Position numbers and translations under genes: made by a program. Of a DNA stretch of 64,000 nucleotides, positions 11,501-22,337 are shown in pieces. The DNA is from Zhengitettix transpicula (Eukaryota > Arthropoda > Insecta > Orthoptera > Tetrigidae). Below the pieces are notes generated by a model that saw only the letters and a program-made list of their open reading frames with translations, did no database searches and was not told the origin of the DNA. Each line of letters begins with the position of its first letter. Within the stretch, counting starts at the first letter, position 1. The stretch is taken from assembly GCA_037074705.1 (NCBI GenBank), contig CM073595.1:68310139-68374138 (forward strand), in the 5' to 3' direction.

Positions 11501-14500
11501 ATGATATTTAAAATACAATACCAAAAGCATTATGTTACAATTGATAAACTACTTAAACTAAGAATAAAGTTACAATAAAAAATACAATTTATTTTTAAAA
11601 AAAACAATATGCATTATTTTAATTACAGACATATGAAAGTATTTATAAAGTATGCAGTATAAAAACTGCAACTATTCAATCACATAAAATCATTATCAAA
11701 ACTAGTTTATATTAGAGTCAGTTTGTGCAGTGAATTGGCTGGCCCCAGGAATATTGACACATATCCTGTGTGTGTGTTTGTATACTAGTTCATTTATGCT
11801 GTCAATAAATTGGTAGTAGATGTGGAGAATAAATGACTAGACATACTATTTAATTATTTATGACAACAAATATTGTTTATGTCACTAGGAACAAATAATT
11901 TTAAAATTGAAATTCAGATCAACAAATGTATATTTTTCAGATAAACATCTATCATAATACAAACACACGTACGGAGCAGAACTTTCACTATTCGATGTTG
12001 TTTTTCTTTTCATGTATTGCAAACATTACAAATACTAAAATATAAACCTGATTTAGGTGTATTCTTTAATAGAATTGTGCAAAATTTACTACATTCAAAT
12101 TTTTTCCATTAATTTGTTTATATTGACAATCTGCAATACTATATAATAATAAATACCATTTCACAGAAATAATATCCTAATATAATCCTAATAACACAAA
12201 ATCTAAAACAGAAAAAATATGCTTACATTTAAACAAAATAATTGTATTACTTTTCCTAAAATTAAATGTGAAATCACAGCATTAATTATGTTACTTAAAA
12301 AATTATCTTAAAAATTTGGCTTTATAAGAAATAATGAACAACCATGCAAAGACATACCTGAATGAATTTTAAATGCAAACAAACAAAATGTTGAAGTTTT
12401 TATGTAGAAAATTGTGAGTTAACAAAAACTAGACATACACAAAAAATGAGTGCATAAAATGTTATGATTAGTTATTTTAATTTAATATTAAAAGTCAATA
12501 AGCATGGAATAAACCAGTCCCCTTACAAATGTCAAAGGAAAATAACATACAACATGCAATTTACCAACAAAATATGCCACAAAGATGATACTGAAGAAAA
12601 GGCTCGTCTACTTATTTATATTTTACTGATTCTGAACACACATGTAATTTTACATTTCTTATGTGTCTGTTTATTAGCATCTGAAATATAATTGCATTAT
12701 GAAATAAAACACTTAACATCAAGTGGTAAAAATTTGCAATTACATTAACAACAAACAAGTAGTTTCAAAGTGAATTGTACTCTTCTCTAGTTATATATCC
12801 ACTATAAAAACAAAAATTCTTAGAATATTTTATGTTGAATTACAGAGGGCAGAATCACATCACAATAACAATACTCACAATAAATAAGAAGAAACTTCCA
12901 ACTTCTGATATTTTGATCTAAAGTACATTAAAGCAGAAAAATATTCCACAATTCATACTAGTCATCTGATGAAATATCCTACCATTCCTCACACGGATTG
13001 ACAACATAACAAACCTTACACATTTATTTTTAAGTTTTGGACGGTATCTAGCATCAAACTGCAGCCATAATGCACCAAAATGGTTAAATCATTGTAATAC
13101 AAACCCATGTACATACAAAACATTAAAATTGGTTTACAAAGGTTAATCATTCATCACTTTTTGTAAGTGTGCTTAGTCAACTATTAATAAATTCAACATT
13201 ACTAATTAAAGAAGAGCGACATACTGAACACTGTCAACAATACATTTGATAGTAATAGAATATGAGTAAATTTCGGATGCTCAGACTATTAGAACCTTAA
13301 TTCAAAATATTTATATATTTTCTATGAATTTTGATAAAATTTTGTGAGGTAGTACATTGTCTGAGGTAATAAACCAGACTGTAGGAGCACTGTATCCACA
13401 GCAGGCTAGATTTTGGAATTACTGTCATCCCATATATGTAAAAAAATATATTAACTCAATTAGTGACTTATTTAAAACAAATGAATCAGATTGTTTCCAA
13501 ATCAGTTTTTACAATGCACACTTCAAAATTAATGTAACAGCCTGTCAATTTAGAGGCAAATATTTATTTTAAATCTTAGAACATCTATGACACTTCTAAA
13601 CCACTTAATCGTTAACCCGAACAACAAAATGCAATAGATTTCTCAATCACATTTAAAGGCACACAAAGTATTTAAGTTTTAACATGGTGCAATGGTTAAA
13701 AACCTTTCCTTCAGTTATCTTTAACTACAGAAATTATCTAAGCAACTGCACCATTATTCTCTTTGTTCAGTAGCTAATATGTACAGACCTACACAAAAGT
13801 AAACCCAGCTTAAAATACTATGCTTTAGATAATCATAGTGCCTTTAATAGTAATCAATATATTAACCAGTATTAATAGATAAAGGAATTCGGCAACTTTA
13901 ACAAGGTTTACAACATCCCTGATAATACAGTGAATCCAACACACATTTCCATGGAAAACAGTTTACAAAGCATACTGAGCAGATTATTCAATTATTCTGT
14001 TCAGGCCTATACAACACAATTAACATTTCATGCAAAACAGTTTTTCATATTTGTGAAAAATATTACATGATAGATTCTATAAATAATATATGCATATCTC
14101 ATGGTTATAAATTATTAAAGATAGATCCTGACTTCCCAATAATAAATTAATTACAAGCTTAAATGAAAACCATAGTGGACATAAACCTTTGAATAGTTAG
14201 AGGTATTAATGTTAAGTACAATTGTGTGTGAATTTCAGTAATTGAAATTTTACAAGTTATTGCAACAATCACAATGTGCAAGGGCAGCAAGACAATTTCA
14301 TATGTTCCCATTCCATTCCAATGCCATAAATTAATTTCTATATAAAAAACATCCAGTAATATACTTCAAATTCATTACATTTCACTCAGTGAATTAGTTA
14401 CTAGTGGAAGTTTTTTTATCCTTGCCTCTAGTCCATTCAGGGCCTTGGCTTACCAGAACAGCTATCAGACTGTCATCTTGCATGACACATTCTGGATTTT

Positions 14501-15074
14501 TTTGGAGTGTCATGTGGTCACTAGTGGAGAAGTACATGCTATTGCTTGGGAATGAAAATTCTGGTAACCAGAAAGTTGTGGAAACTAGGTTTTCCAAAGC
14601 AATTTTGTTATGATTTGATTCTGATACAACACTTTTTCTATCAAAATTTATCCAATCATATCAGACACATTTAGAAATCAAAATGAACACAAATGGGGAA
14701 TTTAGTTCCTTAAAACATATTCACTGTATTGTTTTAATATAGAGCACAACAGATCAATCAGAATTATCATAAACATAACTTGAATTTTCGTCATCACAAA
14801 AGTATTCCATACAAGTTGTGAAATAATCAATATGTTTATCAGGATTAAAGATGTAAAATTCATCAAATCCAGTGTTTAACATAAAACCAGATTTTAAACT
14901 TAACATTCACAAAATTTCAAAATATTCTAATGGAATACAGCTACAGTTTCATTTATACAAAATATTTTAAAAAAATTATGATGATGGATCTGCATCCCCA
15001 TAGGTGTTAACAGATTTTCAGATTTATATACATTTCATAAAAGAATGAGTAGTAATATACCATAAAACTTGTGC

Positions 15075-15078
<4 letters not shown>

Positions 15079-15113
<35 letters not shown>
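15079..15113. repeat. (AT)n microsatellite
   Basis: About 17 AT units. Frames reading IYIYIY across it are artefacts. Confidence 0.9.
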
Positions 15114-15117
<4 letters not shown>

Positions 15118-16035
15118 TAAATACAAAATCAGAAGGACAAACACAAAGTACATTAACAATTAAAACTTTATTATTTTTCATAACAATAATGCCATTCAGC
15201 CATAAAATGAAAATTTTCTTATCTCTTAGAAATATAAAAATGTCTATTATCTATTTAAATCTGTGTACACAGTTCAATGAAGATTTTCTACTCAATTAGA
15301 TCATTCGAACAATGTACAATGCAAAGAAAATTAGAATGTATAGTAGAAAATTTAATGACTAGCTGAAAATATGGGAAAGTTCGGCATACTAATTATCTAG
15401 TGATTTTGTATCACGTAAGATGAATTCTTTAATTTCCAACCATATAATTGCTGCTACAGCAAAAGAAAAGCTAAACAGTGCCATATTACTTCATACTTTA
15501 AATGTACAGTATTAAAAAACTCATGTTCTCCAAATAATTCACAAACCACCCCTTTAAATTTTTCATCAAAGATTCATATAATGTAACCTAATTAAGATCA
15601 ATAACATAATAGACAGTAATATATTATATAATTTAGATATATTAAAAATATTACATAATTAGACAAGAATTGTTTAACAAACACTCAAGAAAAATTTATT
15701 TTCCAAAAAAAGTAAACTGTTAAATCAACTATGAATATACATGACAATTAATCATTAGTGTCATGTTAGCTCAACAATTTCTTCCATTAAACAGATCTTG
15801 AATAAACACAGTATAAAATTTAGGATGAGTATGTTATTGGCACATCATAATATATTGTCCCTGATTTTCTGTATTCACTTTAAAAGTTTCACAATCACAT
15901 GATTATACTACTACTCCTGGGTGTGTGTACAACTGTATGTATTTGTTCTATTAATAGTGTATATAAAAGAATCATGATTCACAAAGCATTTATTAATAAA
16001 ACTGATTACCCTCACATTTTAATTTTCACACACAC

Positions 16036-16240
16036 ACTATTTACAGTCAGCCAGAGCACCAAATGGTGTAACACTCCTTCCTGAAGAAGGAGGCCAAGAG
16101 CTTCCGAAAATTTAAAATAGTTCCTTCAGTTCCCTGTGGCTACATTGCACTTTAATATCAGGTAAGCCACAAACTCTCTCTCTTTCCTTTCCATACCAAT
16201 ATCGCAATTATTTTTGACAATGTCATATCCTTACTAATAT
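16036..16240 (+). repeat. PLE terminal-repeat copy (family B) in Ro60 3' flank
   Basis: The copy shares with 22045-22262, 43700-43862, 57320-57480 and 62586-62700 the order: hammerhead-like core, AAAATTT, a CCTTCAGTYCC block, GTGGCTACAYTGCACTT, TCAGGTAAGCCAC, CTCTCTTTCC, CCATACCAATAT, GACAATGTCATATCCTTACT, then an AT run. It begins about 70 nt beyond the Ro60 stop codon, on the opposite strand, so it probably lies inside the Ro60 3' UTR. Confidence 0.7.
16081..16110 (+). ncRNA. hammerhead-ribozyme-like core
   Basis: CTGAAGA, A, GGAGG, a 7-nt loop, CTTCC, GAAA. All invariant core bases are present and stem II has 5 pairs (one G-U). The motif is antisense to Ro60. Confidence 0.6.
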
Positions 16241-16312
16241 ATATATCTGATGCACCACAGATCAACAAAAACCAATACTTCCTTCAAGTGCAATGTACCA
16301 CCAATTTAATAC

Positions 16313-19300
16313 TTAGAAATAATCTTTGGCAAATGCAGTTATGATTTTTGGTACATCACGACTGAATCCACAAATGTCTAGCATTCCTGCATCCAGAGAA
16401 TTAGCAGTTTTCATATTTCCACAAGACAAGCCACATGCCACAAACCTGGAAGTTAAATTTCAATGTGAAAAACTGATGAATAAAAATTATACACAAAATA
16501 AATATCAGACAGAATATAATGTAGTTCAAAGAAGAGTATTTTGAAGGAAGTCATAGTCATAAATAAATGACTGATATTAAAAAATGAGAGAAGGAACAGA
16601 AAAGTAAAAAAATAAAAGCAAAAAGGAAAGAGTATTGATGAAAGTATAGAATGGGAAGGTAGAGATTTCAGAATAGGTGGAAGAGGAGGTGAAGAGAGAT
16701 AGAACAGAAAAATTGATAGGTGTCAAAATTTGGAATGGAAATTATTTTGTAAACATACAAAGTTTCATTAACACATTAGAGGTAGATATATATTTTTTAA
16801 TAATGCAATGAAATATTACAATAAAAATAGAGAAACTGTTTCAATTGAACAGAATATTTTGACAGTAAAAAAGAAGCACTGGCACAAAATAATTTACTAC
16901 AGAATTAAATTAAGGTCACATAAAGTAAATAAATAATTATTTTGTAAATTGATTCAATAAGGCCAATAGGGGCCAACACAAATTGCAAATTAAAGACCAT
17001 AGCAACATAATATCTGCTTCACAGATTATGCCTAATACTTGTAAAACAATCTAATTCTCTGAATATGAGCACATACTTTGTGTTTGGCATTTTCAAAGCC
17101 TGGCGATATTGGAGCAAGGCGTCATAAGCTGTTATGTCCCAAGGCTGAATTCTGTTATCTGTTATGGAAATAAACACATCACACTGTTTCTTTTCACTTA
17201 GTGCCCACTGAAGACCTCCTGCTACATCAAATTCAGTTCCCACACTTTGTTCCTGTGAAGAAATTAAGCATTTAATTTATAAGTTGTTCAGGAATAAATT
17301 TATTAATGAAAATAATTATTTACTGCCTAAGAATATATGGTTTATTCAATAAGATGGAGCAACACCAGTCTCATATTTATTGCCAAATAAATATTTCTCA
17401 ATAGATTTAGATTTATTTGTTGCACCTATTTGTCCTCTACTGAGGAAATAGGACAAGTCAATAACTATATAAATACAAATATAAACTATATATACACATT
17501 GTTCCCAACTAGTGATTCCATAGTAGCATATATACTTGAGTGAAAATAAGCATAGTAGATCATTTTGTGGTGTTGAGCTGATTGCATTAATAATTTTATG
17601 GAGTAACAGAGGAACTAAGTTCTCTGGTAAGTAGGTCAATATGATGATTCAATTCAAGATTATCATCAACCTGAAGGCCAAGAAATGGTGTGTGGGTTAA
17701 GAATCTGTTGTCATCAACATAAGAATTAGTAGTTGATGAAAATTGGACTAATTTTGTATTTCAGTATTAAGTGTTAACTTATTCAAACTGAACCACTGCT
17801 CCAAATTTGTCAACCTGATTTCAACTGTAACACCAAATACATTTAGTCCCATGTCGGACATGAATGTTGGTGTCATCTGTATGCAACAGATTTTAGGGGA
17901 TGAATATTACCAGAAAGGTCATTTATATACAAAATAAATAAAAGAGATCTAAGATTTGCTCCTTTATAACACCACAAAATTTTACCTGCCATTCTGAAAA
18001 AGAAATGCTACTGTTTGGATTTTGAATGGCAACTACTTGGTTACTATTAGTTAAATACAAATGGATGAGTGAAAAATTGTTTTCTCTAAAACCATAGAAT
18101 TAGACATTATTCATCAATACCAAGTCAAACAAAATAAATTGGATAATCACACTTACTGTTTTAAAAACAATTATAGCTTCATCAAAAGACATCTCTTTAT
18201 CAAATTCTATTAATTTAAATCCATCAATTCCATTTGAAATTATTTTTACATCCCCATCTTTCTCAGATTTCAAAAATGATAAGGCAATGCACATAGCAGC
18301 CTGAATTGCTGAAATTGGTTGACATTGCCAACATTGCGAAGTATTCATTTCCAGCCTATTATCTATTGTAATAATAAATTTTTTTCCAGTGGGCTGCAAT
18401 AGCTGCAAGAAAATAATGAAACATTAGTAATAGTGGTGTGAATAGATTCACAATATTTTCAGCAACTATAACTGTAACATTAAAACAAATACTGCATGAA
18501 AATCAAATGTAGTAATGAATAACTCTAACATACATAAATCCTGTTGAGGTTGAGAATTCATTGGCATTATTAAGATTGGAAATGTCAGTTTTAAAAAGTT
18601 TTATTTAAACCATTCTCACACAAAACAAAACAACACAAGTTTTCAGCTATCCGGTCATAGTCATCTAGAAAGTTCAAAAACAATATAGACATTGTGCATA
18701 GGTGAACAATCTGTTGAGAGAACATGTCAAAAAACTTTATGTAGTCTTTTTGGGTTCCAATCAGGTAAACTGATTGAAATTGTACAAAAAAAACTACAGG
18801 AAACAATTCTTGACCAAAATAACAGAACTGTACAAACATGTACTTAATATAGCATATTTATTATACCAGAGTGAACATTATGAGCAAATTGATGGAGATG
18901 CACTGGGCTTCCACTATCACCTGCAATCACATGAATATCTTGAAGAGATTGCTTTAAACAGTGCTCCACGAAAACTGAGGCATTTCTTCCAGTAAATGGA
19001 CGACACATTTATAATTTGGATCCATGGAGTAGAAACACACTCCAATTTCTCTGGCCCACCTCAACAGCATATACCATAGTATCAAGTTTATCGAAGTGGA
19101 AAAAGATGGACATTTACCATTTCTAGACATTTTCATCAAAGGAAGATCCAGAAGAAGATTAGGACACAGCGTATATAGAAAATCCACCCACACAGACCAA
19201 TACCTTCATGCTAGCAGCCATCACCATTCGGCATAGAATTGTGCAATGCGTAACACATTAGTGCACAGAGTTTGCACCATATCATTCACAGCCGCCCACA

Positions 19301-22268
19301 AAATAAAATTAGAGGCTTTCTGCCAGTTATCAATGGTGGTGTGGGCCTAAGGACAATGGGGATGTATAATATACCATGCACTTTCAGGTTGGAATACATA
19401 GGACAAATTATGAGGGCTATTCAGGCATGAGCAATGGAGCATGAAAGATTGATTCGTATTAAGCTACCCTCAAAATCACTGATAGACAAACATTACTTAA
19501 TTATGGGCCATAACATTTCATTCCAAGAAAAAAAAAACCTGATTATGGCAACTATTGGGACAGAGTGATCCTGGAAGCTGCAAAAATCATAAGTGGAAGA
19601 AGCCTGTTGTATCATAACAAGAGTTTCCAATTCAGTAAAGCATGGGATCCACTTATCTCTAGTCTGCAACAGCCAAGCGAAGATGGAACACGTATGAGAG
19701 CCAAGGGTGGGGGTCACAAGTAGAACCTCCCACTAATGATAGAAGGGTTCCCCCTCCAATAAGGACTCCTGGTCTGTGTATATATAATAGATCACTATCT
19801 CAACACTTCATAGATGTAGATGGCAGTGACAGCAATTAAAATGTTAATGGTTTGTTTGGAAACCAGAGGTCTGTCTTATTGGCTTTTTCTTCTCATCAAT
19901 ATAATATTGGGTCCCAATTGGGTTATAAATATATGAACCAATATTATTGTTTTTCTTTTCATTATTGAGTTTTTCAGTGTTCAGTATCTATTATCTGAGG
20001 GAGTTGGTATATAGGGGTTCAAAGTGTACATCCCACAACAAACTGAAGCAACAACTAATAGTAAGTGAAAAGGTTTTCCCCAAAACATGAATGCACTGCT
20101 CATATATAAGGGGTACCAGACAGTCTCAGCACTTCACCTGAATAAGATGGCAGTGACAGACATTGAATCATTAGGAACGTTTGACCAGTTCAACCAGAAT
20201 ATTATATAAATAATATAAAGATTAGATTATATATGACTGCTATTAAATTTTGTAACAATTGCAAACTAATACATTGTATTGTGCAATGATATGATAACTC
20301 AATTTCCTTGTTCAGGTTTAATAAATATAAATAAAATTTCACAACCAAATTTATAATTGGTCTGGTAGTTCAAAAAGTACTTACAGAAAATGATGAATGT
20401 AGGGCAAAATTGACTGCCTCAACAATTTTTGGATTAGGTGGAGATACTGGTTGTCCAACTTTACAATGAACATATGGACTGTGAAAAAAAAGTTAATAAT
20501 GTGAAACAAATTTAATTATTCATAAAAATTTTAATTGTTTACATGTACCTTGAGAAAAATTAGTAAATTATATGAAAATATGTGAAATTTGAGTACTTCT
20601 CAATACAACATAAAAAGTGCAAATATTAAATTAATAGTGTTGTTAAATACATTTGAATACAAAAAGCAGAAACCATTACACATGTAAGGCCAATATTAAA
20701 CTGTTTCACACTAACTTTAAATTTTAATTGATTTCCATTTCTAAAATATCTGAGAATTGATAAAAAAAAAAAAGTAGTTTGTGCACTTACTTGCCACTCG
20801 ATTCAAAAACTTTCAAATAAATCAAAATTTCTGCAGGATGCAATTTAGATCTTGCTAAAGCCTCTTGGTCTCTTAACTTCTGATCTATTAATGGTACCAG
20901 AGGTGACATATGTTTTAAGAAGTGTAAACGAGCCAATCTTCTGATATTAGCCAAAATCAAAAGAATTGGCAACCGGGGTATAATTGTTGCCCAAATCTGT
21001 ATTTAAAAAACGTTACAATAAATAAATAGTAATTGAAGATGTAACAGAGCAAGGATAGTGTTTGATTCAAATATGAGGGATGCTTTTGTACAACAGTGCA
21101 AATTTGATATTATACGTATTATAAAAGACCAGAGAGAATGGTAATTACAAACAGTTCTCCTGGCTTACCTCTTTATTGCATAAAAAATTTGATGGAATGT
21201 GATCAAATTTTAAATTATTGCTTTCCCAAATCCTGGCAGCAATTTCAACATTAGAATGTTGCATTTTTTGGATTGCCTTTAAGTAATTTAATACTTCCTC
21301 ACATTCATCATCACTTTCAGCAACAGCAGCATCCAGTCCTTTCAGTATATAAGTTAACACAACAGACTTTTCTGCACAAGAAAACATACTATAAGCAATA
21401 GTTAACAGTTATCAAGCAACGGAATAATGTCTACAGGACCATCTGGGGCAGTGTACTGTAAAGTGTCAAAGGTGCAAAGAAATATACCCTTGTATGTAGA
21501 ATAAAAAGATTAACAGGGTTAAACAAAGAATGATTACTGGTTAAGAGAGAATATAAAAAGTTAAAATCCATGAATGCAAAAAGTCAAATTATTGAAATGC
21601 AGAATAATTTGTGAACTACATACAAGGTAATGTGACTTTGTGCCACAACAGTGTAAGACAATAGAGTTGTCACTCAAAATGACAGTAGGCAAAGTGAATT
21701 CTCTATTAACTAATTTCTAACTTAATTATATTTTTAGAAATACTTGAGTATATAGTTGGAGATATAAACACTTACGTTTCTCAGTAAATTTTAGGTGAAT
21801 ACACTTGCAAATATCTTTGTGAGACCAGTTATGTCTAGAAATAACTTTAGTGACATTTTCCACAAGTTCTAATGCTTCTTGTTTTTTATACCAGTGTGTT
21901 ATTGTTTTACGAAATCCAGATCCCCAACCTAAAATAAGATTAAAGTGACAATTTATTCTAAAACAAGTTCATGTTTCTAGTGTACCAACACTTGCACGTC
22001 ATCTGTAAACCAAATAATTTAACTTCTTTATGGTAACAAAAATAAGAACTTGAAATTATGTCAGGTAAGCACCAACTATCTCTTTTTCCTTTCTATACTA
22101 ATAATCTCAATTATGTCTTCACATCCTTACTCATGTGTACGTACGTATTTTTCTTCAGGAAGGATGCTGAGAGACTCCGAAAATTTGAATAAATACCTTC
22201 AGTTCGTTATGGTGACACCGCACTTCACTTTCAGGTAAGCCACAACCTATCTCTCTGTCCACCCCATA

Positions 22269-22337
<69 letters not shown>

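Larger units (their letters stand above)
7850..15990. other. 8 kb AT-rich gene-poor region
   Basis: Apart from the inverted repeat at 8316-8563 and the (AT)n at 15079-15113 I see no exon pair, family motif or RNA gene. Short frames (for example 13357-13572 and 14394-14613) have no recognisable composition. A G9 run and GA-rich stretch occur near 11310-11400. The aquaporin and Ro60 are convergent, so parts may be 3' UTR. Confidence 0.4.

Noticed and set aside
15069..15299. Open frames rich in Ile-Tyr across AT tracts (also near 22.3, 43.9 and 57.25 kb)
   Set aside because: Translation of (AT)n microsatellites.
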